Part shown: in pieces, positions 1 through 6,049 of the stretch
Layout of the letters: every line of letters begins with the position of its first letter
How positions within the stretch are numbered: the stretch's first letter is position 1
NCBI GenBank assembly: GCA_004562975.1
Contig: SFQP01000069.1
Location: 1 to 7,661 of the forward strand
Length of the DNA: 7,661 bases
From: a bacterium
Lineage (GTDB): Bacteria; Bacteroidota; Bacteroidia; Bacteroidales; Bacteroidaceae
Direction: 5' to 3'
Made by a program: the position numbers and the translations under genes
The notes under the pieces: generated by a model
The model's database searches: none
Told to the model about the DNA's origin: nothing
Seen by the model: only the letters and a program-made list of their open reading frames with translations

Positions 1-39
1 TGAAAGGAGGAAGAGGAAAGCGATTACAATTCTATTCAT
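1..39 (-). CDS. Start of a probable exported protein, cut by the window edge
   Basis: An ATG at 39-37 on the minus strand opens a frame that stays open to base 1 and gives 13 residues, MNRIVIAFLFLLS. A polar, basic start followed by a run of hydrophobic residues is the usual beginning of a signal peptide or N-terminal membrane anchor. It starts 30 nt after the stop of the thioredoxin-like gene, on the same strand, so the two are probably co-transcribed. No clear Shine-Dalgarno sequence precedes it, which is normal in Bacteroidetes. The product cannot be named because the rest lies outside the window. The call rests only on spacing, strand and the hydrophobic start. Confidence 0.5.
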   Translation of the reverse strand, partial: MNRIVIAFLFLLS

Positions 40-69
40 CTTGTCTTAGTTTACACTTTCACATCTGCC

Positions 70-2061
70 TCAAAGCCCCGCCTTGATCAGCCGCTCCATG
101 TCGAATTTGAAGTTGTACAGGCCGTTGATGCGGTACTCCTCGCCCACGATCCGGCCGTCGGGCGTGATGGTTTCGTAGTGCGGAATGCCGTTGAAGCGGA
201 AATACTCTTGCAGGCGGCTGAACTCGGTGTCCGGAATGCAAATGGTTTCCTCGTCGGCGAGCCATTCCTTCACATATTTGTGATAGGCCTCGCTGCCTTC
301 GGCCGTTTCTTCGCCCGCAATGAACACGAGTTTCACGTCGTCGCGCTTTGCAATCTCCGCACGCAGCTCCTTACTGCTCTGAATGGCACCGCGACAAGGA
401 CCGCAGCCCATACCCCAGAAGTCAATCACCAAGTAGCGGCCAGGGTAGCGCATCTGGAGCGAGCGGATGAGTTGGGCGGGCTGGCCTTGGGGCAGGGGCG
501 AAGTGAAGGATGCCATGGCCTGACGCGCTGCGTGGAACTGTTCGGCATGGTGGCGCAGGGCTTCGTAGGTGAACGAAGATACATAGCGGGGGAACACATT
601 GCTCAGACAGGGAATGCGTTCGGCCTGCTGTTTGCGCTCCTCCTCGCTGAGCTTGGGGTCGGCCAACACGCGGTCCTTACTGCTTTCATTTTCGCGCCAC
701 ATGTTGTAGTCGCCCAACATCTCCTGATAGTTGCACATTTGCGCCATAAGGTTGCCGCGCCACGTGGCATAACGCTTTTCCATTTCCTTCAGGATGTTTT
801 CGTCCGTGATTTCCACGGGGCCGTCTGCGAAGCGCACGGGCCAGGCATACTGTATGCGGTTGAGCAGGATGTCGTAGGAGCCGCTGGCCATGAGCAGCGG
901 ATTGTCGAAGTCAATGCGGTGCAGCAGCCGGCTGTAGAACACCGTGTCGCGCAGCGTAGCATACACGGCACTGTCGGCAGCTGTCACCCTTTCCACGTTA
1001 AAGCCTTTTTGCAAGGCATAGTCCATGACACCGGTGGCAAAGTGCGCCTGTGCGTCGGCCACTGCCAACTGCATTTCCAACGGCGTGAAATTGTGGTGGG
1101 CGGCTACCGTCTGCAGGCGGTAGGCCGTGAGCTGCCACAACTCTTCGGCCAGGGCTTCGGCTTCTTGCGGCGTACCTTTGCAATGAAACATCCGCGCTAC
1201 AATACTACTGAACTCCAGGCCCGACTTCAGCCACCGCTCCACCTCCTGGCTGCTGCCGCTGTGGTAGTCGCAGCGGTACAGCCCGTCGTCGCCCTTGCGC
1301 ACGGTCACGTCGATGGTGTCGCCGGGTCGGGCAAATACTTCAAGATAGTTCATGCCCGGCAACTCCTTGTCCCAACGGAACGAATGCTGCTGGGGATAAT
1401 CCACCTTCCATCGCTTCTCAAACGTGCCATCGGGGCGTATGTCTGCCACCATGACCCAATCATACTTATCGAACACGCCTTTGTAGGACATTTCGAGCTG
1501 GGTGGGAAATCCTGCCTCGGCGCTGTAGCCCTCAATGCGTCCGCGAAGGGTCACGCTGTCGGTCGTGAACCAGTCGGCAAGTGAGGGGTAAACATTCGCG
1601 CTGGCCAGTTCTTCCATCGTTTTCATCTTCAACTTCTGCTTGCCGTCGTGGATGCCCAAGAGCATGAAAGCCCTCTGTCCGTCGTACTCGATGAAGTCAA
1701 ACACCCGCGTGCGCTTGGGCAGGGGTTCAAAGTGCAGCGTGAAGTGGGTGGTTCTGTCGGCGGGCGAAGTGACCCATGCGTCCAGGGGCAGCCCTTCGGC
1801 CGAGCGCACAAGGTAGCGGCGGTTGTTTTCGTCCACCAGATAGCAGGTGCCGGCGATGCGGAAAGTGGAGCCAGCGGGATAGTCCATTGTGAATTGCACC
1901 GTGGTGGCCGTGTCGGCAAACACCACTTTGCTTGCCTTCAGTTCGCCGCCCGACACATTCAGGCAGCCCAATGCCTTGGGATTTTGGATGGTGCGCTGGG
2001 CGCAAGCGGGAGCAGCCAGTACGAAGAGGCCGCAGAGGAACAGGGTCAGTAATTGTTTCAT
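70..2061 (-). CDS. Exported thioredoxin-fold (TlpA-like) protein, 663 aa
   Basis: The protein probably acts in the cell envelope as a thiol-disulfide oxidoreductase or a protein of that fold; the substrate is unknown. I chose the ATG at 2061, not the in-frame ATG 30 codons upstream, because it gives a clean signal peptide (MKQLLTLFLCGLFVLAAPACA). Cleavage could be by signal peptidase I after ACA; Cys20 is only a poor lipobox match (APAC). Residues 21-160 and about 168-275 look beta-rich and resemble the N-terminal DUF4369-like regions of Bacteroidetes TlpA proteins. Residues 280-520 are mostly helical, with no motif I recognise. The C-terminal 130 residues are thioredoxin-like: YLVIDFWGMGCGPC with the CxxC pair at Cys553 and Cys556, and a probable cis-proline at Pro627 (GIPHYE). 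The family is clear; the function of the long middle part is not. No clear promoter is seen, so it may be read through from tolC. Confidence 0.85.
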   Translation of the reverse strand: MKQLLTLFLCGLFVLAAPACAQRTIQNPKALGCLNVSGGELKASKVVFADTATTVQFTMDYPAGSTFRIAGTCYLVDENNRRYLVRSAEGLPLDAWVTSPADRTTHFTLHFEPLPKRTRVFDFIEYDGQRAFMLLGIHDGKQKLKMKTMEELASANVYPSLADWFTTDSVTLRGRIEGYSAEAGFPTQLEMSYKGVFDKYDWVMVADIRPDGTFEKRWKVDYPQQHSFRWDKELPGMNYLEVFARPGDTIDVTVRKGDDGLYRCDYHSGSSQEVERWLKSGLEFSSIVARMFHCKGTPQEAEALAEELWQLTAYRLQTVAAHHNFTPLEMQLAVADAQAHFATGVMDYALQKGFNVERVTAADSAVYATLRDTVFYSRLLHRIDFDNPLLMASGSYDILLNRIQYAWPVRFADGPVEITDENILKEMEKRYATWRGNLMAQMCNYQEMLGDYNMWRENESSKDRVLADPKLSEEERKQQAERIPCLSNVFPRYVSSFTYEALRHHAEQFHAARQAMASFTSPLPQGQPAQLIRSLQMRYPGRYLVIDFWGMGCGPCRGAIQSSKELRAEIAKRDDVKLVFIAGEETAEGSEAYHKYVKEWLADEETICIPDTEFSRLQEYFRFNGIPHYETITPDGRIVGEEYRINGLYNFKFDMERLIKAGL

Positions 2062-2153
2062 GAGTTGCTTTAGGATTATATTCTTATTATATATACACTC
2101 AAACAGGGGAAATGTAACAGAAAAAGTTATAAAAATTAGTTTATGGTTCATTA

Positions 2154-2310
2154 GGTTATGAGGTTATTGCTGAGGTTATGAGATGTTAGGTTATGAGATT
2201 TTAGGTTATGAGGTTATAAGATTACTATTTAAGCGGGCGATGTTCAAGCGTTACAACAGTAACTTTATAACCTCATAACCTTATTCCTCATAACCTTATT
2301 CCTGATAACC
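2154..2310. repeat. 15-nt-period GGTTATGAG array, arms inverted
   Basis: The gap between tolC and the thioredoxin-like gene contains GGTTATGAG or near copies at 2154, 2162 (GGTTATTGC), 2174, 2189, 2204 and 2212 (GGTTATAAG). After a 45-nt centre come the reverse complements: TTATAACC at 2265, CTCATAACC at 2272 and 2287, and CTGATAACC at 2302. Units at 2174/2189/2204 and at 2272/2287/2302 are exactly 15 nt apart. The same motif with the same 15-nt spacing recurs at 7564-7587, so this is a dispersed repeat family and not a one-off. No ORF of interest runs through it. Confidence 0.85.
2203..2281 (-). other. Large stem-loop 3' of tolC, possible terminator or processing site
   Basis: The best-paired part of the repeat array is a perfect 17-nt inverted repeat: AGGTTATGAGGTTATAA at 2203-2219 and its reverse complement at 2265-2281, with a 45-nt loop. 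Inside the loop is a small hairpin, GTTAC-AACA-GTAAC (2250-2263). Another short stem, AGTTAC-GCA-GTAACT (2312-2326), overlaps the first base of the tolC stop codon (read on the minus strand). In tolC mRNA these would fold directly after the stop. There is no run of U typical of an intrinsic terminator, so termination, attenuation or 3'-end protection are all open. Confidence 0.4.
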
Positions 2311-2325
2311 GAGTTACGCAGTAAC

Positions 2326-3795
2326 TTAAATGGGTAATTGTTCGCACAGCGGCATGTTGTGCTCAAAGTCGTAGGCCGTCAGGCTGCGCAGGGTGTAGTA
2401 GAGGTTCCAGTAGGTGCTCAGCGTACGGACATAACCCAGCTTGGCTGCGTTCTTCTCGCTCACCGCCGCATTGAGGTCGAGCATACTGCCGCGCCCCAGG
2501 ATGTAGAGGCGTTGGGCTATGCGGTGGCGTTGCTCGGCCCGTTGGTCGGTGAGTGAGGCCACGTGTACCTTGCGGGCCTGCATGTTGAACTGAAGAACCA
2601 GCTCCTGCACCGTTTGCCGGAAGCCCGCCATGCCCTGCTCCACTTCGGTCTGCGTGAGCGCCAATTGCGATTGGGCAGTTTTCACCCTGCCTTTGCCGCG
2701 TCCCCAGTCGAGCAGGGGAATGGAGAGTGAGATGCCCGCATATTCCTGGTTCATGAGGTTGCGGTACACGCCGCGCAACTCGTTTCCCGTTTGGGACAGT
2801 CCGAACTGCACATAGAGGTCGGCGCGGAAGCCGCGGTTGGCCTTGGCTTGCGACAGGTTGCTTTCACTCTCTTTCTGAATGCGCCGATAGTACTCGGGCA
2901 CACTGCTGTTTTCGAGCGCGAGCTGCATGGCCTGCGGCAGGGAGACTTGGAACGGCGGTACACTGTCGGGCAGGACGAGCCGTAGCTCCGCAGTGGGCGG
3001 CAGGGCGAGGAAGGAACGAACGCGTTGTGCCGTCTCCTTCAGCGAGATTTCTGCATCCATCACGTTGGTCTCCTCATTGAGCCGGTTGATTTCGAGCTGG
3101 AGCATCTCGTTCTGCGTGATGGTGCCAATCTCGTAGCGACCTTGAGCCATGCTGTAAAGCGTGTCAGCCGAAGCAAAGTTCTGTCGCGCCATGTCGAGTG
3201 AGGTCTGCGCCGATGCGAGTGCGAAGAAGTGGTCGCAGGCGGTGGCCGAGATGGTTTCGAGCGTTCCGGCATACTGCTTCTTGGCCTCGCGGAAGCGGAT
3301 GGGTTCGATGCGTCTGTCCCACTTCAGGGAGTTGTGGCCGAATAGGCTCTGCTCGTAGCCGATGAGCAGCGGCTGGCAACTGAAGGCCGTGGTGCGCTGT
3401 TGGAACTCGTCGATGCGGTTGAGCGTGCTCTTCAGGAAGAAGCTGCCGCCCGTCCAGCTGACTTGTTGGTTGACCTTGAGCGTGAGGTCCGCGCCAAACT
3501 GGTCCTGCCGCAGGAACTGCGCCGTGCCGTCGGGCTGTGCAATCTTGTTCATCTCCTTATTGATATAAGGGGCAGAAGAGAGCGTGACGGACGGCAGCTG
3601 GTTGGCGCGGAAGTAGCGGTAGTTCCAGTAAGCCGACAGAAAAGTGTTGCGTGCGCTTTGGGCCGATGGCGACTGCTGCCGGGCCAGGGCAATGACATCC
3701 CGAAGGCCCAGCACCAAGGTGTCGGCCTCCTTCGCCGCCATGTGGCTTGAGCAAAGGATGGCGACAAGCCATAGTACTACGCTTTTCTGTTTCAT
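2326..3795 (-). CDS. TolC-family outer-membrane efflux channel, 489 aa
   Basis: This should form the trimeric outer-membrane duct of a tripartite export system. The ATG at 3795 was chosen over the in-frame ATG at 3888 because it starts a signal peptide (MKQKSVVLWLVAILCSSHMAA, likely cut before KEADT) and lies just after a likely promoter. The length fits the family. Two similar halves are visible, as expected for the TolC duplication. Each starts with an amphipathic helix rich in Ala and Gln (LRDVIALARQQSPSAQSARN near residues 31-50, LPQAMQLALENSSVPEYYRR near 286-305). Family-style motifs are YEIGTITQNEMLQLE (221-235), LSIPLLDWGRGKGRVK (357-372) and YILGRGSMLDLNAA (431-444). No membrane-fusion or pump gene is in the window, so its partners are elsewhere or encoded beyond the edge. 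It is divergent from the RhuM fragment and the RR-HK pair. Confidence 0.9.
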   Translation of the reverse strand: MKQKSVVLWLVAILCSSHMAAKEADTLVLGLRDVIALARQQSPSAQSARNTFLSAYWNYRYFRANQLPSVTLSSAPYINKEMNKIAQPDGTAQFLRQDQFGADLTLKVNQQVSWTGGSFFLKSTLNRIDEFQQRTTAFSCQPLLIGYEQSLFGHNSLKWDRRIEPIRFREAKKQYAGTLETISATACDHFFALASAQTSLDMARQNFASADTLYSMAQGRYEIGTITQNEMLQLEINRLNEETNVMDAEISLKETAQRVRSFLALPPTAELRLVLPDSVPPFQVSLPQAMQLALENSSVPEYYRRIQKESESNLSQAKANRGFRADLYVQFGLSQTGNELRGVYRNLMNQEYAGISLSIPLLDWGRGKGRVKTAQSQLALTQTEVEQGMAGFRQTVQELVLQFNMQARKVHVASLTDQRAEQRHRIAQRLYILGRGSMLDLNAAVSEKNAAKLGYVRTLSTYWNLYYTLRSLTAYDFEHNMPLCEQLPI

Positions 3796-3813
3796 GAGTG
3801 ATTGGTTTGCTTG

Positions 3814-3844
3814 CAAATATAGAGGCGGCCTACGAGAGTGCCAA
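3814..3844 (-). promoter_or_regulatory. Likely proximal tolC promoter (-33/-7 type)
   Basis: Read on the minus strand, TTGG (3844-3841), 19 nt, then TATATTTG (3821-3814). The second element matches the Bacteroidetes -7 consensus TAnnTTTG completely; the -33 element matches TTTG partly. Transcription would begin around 3808, leaving a leader of only about a dozen nt before the ATG at 3795. The same bases also contain TTGGCAC (3844-3838), a full sigma-54 -24 box, but the matching -12 position reads TAGG where TTGC is expected. The primary-sigma reading is preferred. Confidence 0.5.
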
Positions 3845-3870
3845 GGTTTTACCCATTCTCTGGTGACGAT

Positions 3871-3916
3871 TGTATGAAAATCATACACTCTGCTGTATGA
3901 AAATCATCCACTCTTC
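3871..3916. repeat. Tandem 23-bp direct repeat with palindromic cores, candidate operator
   Basis: Bases 3871-3893 and 3894-3916 are two abutting 23-bp units differing at only two positions. The first contains a perfect 15-bp palindrome, GTATGAAAATCATAC (3872-3886); the second has the same core with one outer base changed (GTATGAAAATCATCC). The units lie about 30 bp upstream of the tolC -33 element, where an activator or repressor could touch polymerase. Which protein binds is not shown by the sequence; the RR encoded at 4628 is a candidate. Confidence 0.5.
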
Positions 3917-3943
3917 GCCTGCCGACACCAGAATGCCCCATTT

Positions 3944-3995
3944 TGTCTTGCTGGCAAGACAGAAACAGCCTATTTTTGTCCTGCGAACAAGACAA
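3944..3995. promoter_or_regulatory. Two matching palindromes, candidate regulator sites or RNA hairpins
   Basis: Site 1 (3944-3961) is TGTCTTGC-TG-GCAAGACA, with fully complementary arms. Site 2 (3976-3995) is TTGTCCTG-CGAA-CAAGACAA, with one unmatched pair. The half-site TTGTCTTG is shared, and the centres are 33 bp apart, about three DNA turns, so a dimeric regulator could occupy both on one face. In RNA read in the tolC direction the imperfect pair of site 2 becomes a U-G wobble, giving an unbroken 8-bp stem with a UUCG loop. Site 1 in that RNA gives a 7-bp stem with a CCAG loop. DNA operator and RNA structure are both possible. Confidence 0.5.
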
Positions 3996-4011
3996 GTAAG
4001 GCATCTTCTGA

Positions 4012-4088
4012 CTCAAATATAGTGCAAGGCGAGTGCAGCGCGTCAAGCTTGCTTGAATGCAATGCCGAGCCGCAGCCTATCTTATGTA
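4012..4088 (-). repeat. Interspersed repeat copy A, with distal tolC-directed -7 element
   Basis: Read on the minus strand this contains TAAGATAGGCTGCGGCTCGG, then a CAAGCAAGCTTG-rich middle, then CTCGCCTTGCAC followed by TATATTTG (4021-4014). The first and last blocks match the tandem copies at 6050-6196, and the middle matches the copy at 7606-7661. The TATATTTG is a perfect -7 element pointing at tolC. A convincing -33 element at the right distance is missing (CTTG is 22 nt away). If used, it would give a leader of about 210 nt carrying the palindromes and direct repeats. Confidence 0.6.
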
Positions 4089-4097
4089 AATAAAGAT

Positions 4098-4493
4098 ATG
4101 ACAGAAAACACTATCATTGCGAATAACGGTTCGTCTATCGTGCTCTATACGACGGAAGACGGCAACACCCAGCTTGAAGTGAAGTTGGAGCAAGACACCG
4201 TGTGGCTCACACAAAGCCAGATGGCTGAATTGTTTGGTATAGACCGAACATCAATCCTAAGACACATAAAAAATATCTATAACGCAGAGGATTTAGAAGA
4301 ATCTTCAACTTGTGCAAAAATTGCACAGGTTCGAATAGAGGGTAAAAGAAGAATTCAAAGAGACATACCTTACTATAATCTGGATATGATTATTTCTGTC
4401 GGGTATCGTGTCAATAGCAGAAAAGCCACAATCTTCCGCCGTTGGGCGACCGCTATCCTAAAGCAGTATCTCATCAACAAGGACAATCAATAG
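4098..4493 (+). pseudogene. Truncated RhuM-family protein, N-terminal part only (131 aa)
   Basis: The sequence matches the N-terminal part of the RhuM family (Virulence_RhuM), found in many bacteria and often near mobile or restriction loci. Their biochemical role is not established. The hallmark stretches are TVWLTQSQMAELFGIDRTSI (helix-turn-helix-like, residues 34-53), PYYNLDMIISVGYRVNSRKA and FRRWATAILKQYL. Full-length members are roughly 300 residues or more. Here the frame stops right after KQYLINKDNQ, where other members continue with a sequence like KGYAINE. I chose the ATG at 4098 because codons from the earlier ATG at 4053 lie inside an interspersed repeat. The gene sits between two repeat copies (4012-4088 and 4512-4577), so the 3' part may have been lost in a repeat-associated rearrangement. 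A short but functional DNA-binding protein cannot be excluded. Confidence 0.7.
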
Positions 4494-4511
4494 GTTCTCA
4501 GCTATGCAGGA

Positions 4512-4577
4512 CTAAGATAATTGCTTTCGCTCGGCTATCTCCGAGCAAGCTCAGATTGCCCTCAAACGGTAATTTCG
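4512..4577 (+). repeat. Interspersed repeat copy B with hairpin, possible promoter of the RR-HK pair
   Basis: The stretch starts with TAAGATAATTGC and contains GCTCGGCTATCTCCGAGCAAGC. Its reverse complement aligns with the repeats at 4041-4085 and 7619-7660 (GAGCTTGCTCGG...GCCGAGC...ATCTTA). It forms an imperfect hairpin: GCTT-tc-GCTCGG (4523-4534), loop CTATCT, CCGAGC-AAGC (4541-4550). At the end where other copies have their -7 element, TAATTTCG (4570-4577) matches TAnnTTTG at all but one base, about 50 nt before the RR start. No convincing -33 is seen, so the promoter role is weak. The 4494-4627 gap holds nothing else I can support. Confidence 0.45.
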
Positions 4578-4627
4578 CTGCCATGTACGACCATTACATT
4601 GATGATATTGCAAGAAACTAACTCAAT

Positions 4628-5152
4628 ATGAACAACTACGGCACATTGCTCGTTGTGGACGACAATCCCGCCATTCTCACGGCGGTAAAAATTTGCCTGA
4701 AGGCATCGTTCGGGCGCATCCTCACGCTCTCCAAACCCGACGGCGTGCTCGCCACGCTACAACAGGAGCATGTGGATGCCATTTTGCTCGACATGAACTT
4801 CACCCACGGCACGAACTCAGGCCATGAAGGCATGATTTGGCTCTCCGCCATTCATCGCAAACACCCGGACATTCCCGTGGTGCTGATGACGGCCTATGCC
4901 GATGTGAAACTCGCCGTACGCGGACTGAAAAACGGCGCGGTGGATTTCGTGACTAAGCCTTGGGACAACGACGAGCTGGTCCGCGTGTTGAAATATGCCA
5001 TCGACCACAGCAGCGAAGTGGTCCCGCTCGAACAAGTGGAGAAGGAACACGTGAAGAAGGTGGTGGACCATTGTAAGGGTAACATGAGCAAGGCGGCAGA
5101 ACTCTTGGGGATTACGCGGCAAACGCTGTATAACAAATACCGTAATCGTTAA
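4628..5152 (+). CDS. Response regulator, receiver plus Fis-type HTH, no AAA+ domain (174 aa)
   Basis: This is a cytoplasmic DNA-binding response regulator, probably phosphorylated by the kinase encoded 6 nt downstream. Residues 1-125 form a receiver: acidic pair Asp11-Asp12, phospho-acceptor Asp55 (AILLDMNF), Thr88 (LMTAYADV) and Lys110 (FVTKPWDND) are all present. After a linker of about 10 residues, positions 133-174 are a Fis-like HTH_8 domain (VEKEHVKKVVDHCKGNMSKA, then LLGITRQTLYNKY). Sequence style is that of NtrC-type regulators of Bacteroidetes, but the roughly 240-residue AAA+ module normally between the two domains is absent. It therefore cannot drive sigma-54 polymerase and may act as a classical activator or repressor, like RegA/PrrA/ActR of Proteobacteria, which share this layout. 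Whether this is an inherited architecture or a recent in-frame loss is not decided by the sequence. The nearby paired palindromes are plausible targets. Confidence 0.88.
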   Translation: MNNYGTLLVVDDNPAILTAVKICLKASFGRILTLSKPDGVLATLQQEHVDAILLDMNFTHGTNSGHEGMIWLSAIHRKHPDIPVVLMTAYADVKLAVRGLKNGAVDFVTKPWDNDELVRVLKYAIDHSSEVVPLEQVEKEHVKKVVDHCKGNMSKAAELLGITRQTLYNKYRNR

Positions 5153-5158
5153 GCCACA

Positions 5159-6007
5159 ATGTTATACCTCATCATTCTCGCTCTCGTTTTAGCTGTGGCT
5201 CTCGCCTATGGCGTGTATCACCACCAATGCGTGCTGAAGGACAGGGCGCAGACCATGCGCGATGCCATACGCCACCGCGATTTCATGTTCCGCCTGCCCA
5301 CTCGTGGCCTGCTCTTCGGCGAAAAGGCATTGCAGGAGGCACTCAACGACATGGGGCAGGAAATCCAGCAACTCGTGGCGCAGAACGAAGTGGAAGCCTG
5401 GCAACGGCTCACACGGGTACTGACCCACGAAATCATGAATGCCACGACACCCATCCTCTCCATCAGTCAGGCTTACCTGCAAAGTCCTGCTATACACGGT
5501 TCGCCCCACGAGGAGGGCATCCGCGCCATCCACGACACGACGCTGGGACTGGCAACCTTTGTCGATAGTTACCGCAAGTTCACGCAAGTCCAAGAACCGG
5601 TGTTGGGCGATATGCAACTCCTTCACTTCTGCGAGGGTATTGTCGCGCTCTATCCACAGTTGGAATGGCGTATTGACATCCCTTCCCGCATTTTTGTCAA
5701 GGCCGATGCAGGACTGCTCCGTCAGGTGTTCATCAATCTCATCAAGAATGCCATCGAGGCGGAGGCACGGCGCATGGAGCTGAAGTGGGACGGCTGTCTG
5801 TACGTCAGCAATGACGGCCATACCATCCCCGACGATGTGGCACGCGAAATGTTCATTCCTTTCTTTACGACCAAATCCTCCGGCTCTGGCATCGGACTTT
5901 CGCTTTCCCGACAAATCCTGCTGATGCAGCATCTTACCCTCAGTCTGCGCGAACACCCGCTGCGAGGCTACAACGCCACGTTCATCATCGGAAACTGGCA
6001 CATTTGA
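5159..6007 (+). CDS. Sensor histidine kinase with a minimal N-terminus (282 aa)
   Basis: This is the likely partner kinase of the preceding regulator; six bases separate the genes. Residues 1-19 (MLYLIILALVLAVALAYGV) form the only membrane segment. A linker with FRLPTRGLLFGEKALQEALN follows (residues 44-63), then the dimerisation/phosphotransfer helix with His90 in RVLTHEIMNATTP. The ATPase part has the N-box NLIKNAIEA (Asn197 as the Mg-ligand candidate), a G1-like VSNDGHTIP (217-224), the F-box FIPFFTTKSS (232-241) and the G2 box GSGIGLSLSRQ (242-252). All parts for autophosphorylation are visible. A periplasmic or PAS sensor domain is not, so the signal is probably sensed in or near the membrane, or by a partner. 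Homologues in the group, as I remember them, tend to be longer at the N-terminus. The frame closes before any 5' repeat sequence, so it appears intact. Confidence 0.88.
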   Translation: MLYLIILALVLAVALAYGVYHHQCVLKDRAQTMRDAIRHRDFMFRLPTRGLLFGEKALQEALNDMGQEIQQLVAQNEVEAWQRLTRVLTHEIMNATTPILSISQAYLQSPAIHGSPHEEGIRAIHDTTLGLATFVDSYRKFTQVQEPVLGDMQLLHFCEGIVALYPQLEWRIDIPSRIFVKADAGLLRQVFINLIKNAIEAEARRMELKWDGCLYVSNDGHTIPDDVAREMFIPFFTTKSSGSGIGLSLSRQILLMQHLTLSLREHPLRGYNATFIIGNWHI

Positions 6008-6049
6008 CGGTGTGACGGGTCGGTGATGCTGTGAATGCTTCAGGATGAA

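Noticed and set aside
178..1584. Long plus-strand open frame (468 codons)
   Set aside because: It lies opposite the thioredoxin-like gene, has a composition typical of an antisense shadow (His/Val/Ala-rich, no domain), and the minus-strand frame has a signal peptide and a CGPC active site.
2062..2153. Promoter directly before the thioredoxin-like gene
   Set aside because: TAACTTTT on the minus strand is one base from TAnnTTTG, but no TTTG lies at the right distance; a TTTG near 2096 is followed 19 nt later by TATAATCC, which does not match. Not strong enough to call.
3871..3995. CRISPR-like array upstream of tolC
   Set aside because: The 23-bp repeats abut without spacers and the palindromes are a different sequence; no cas genes are present.
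3849..4046. Minus-strand 65-codon frame upstream of tolC
   Set aside because: It is made largely of the direct repeats and palindromes, resembles no protein, and overlaps the regulatory region.
4565..4621. Possible C-terminal gene remnant, NGNFAAMYDHYIDDIARN then stop, before the RR gene
   Set aside because: It reads like protein, but I cannot match it to the RhuM C-terminus or another family, and the upstream codons run into a repeat. Too short to support.
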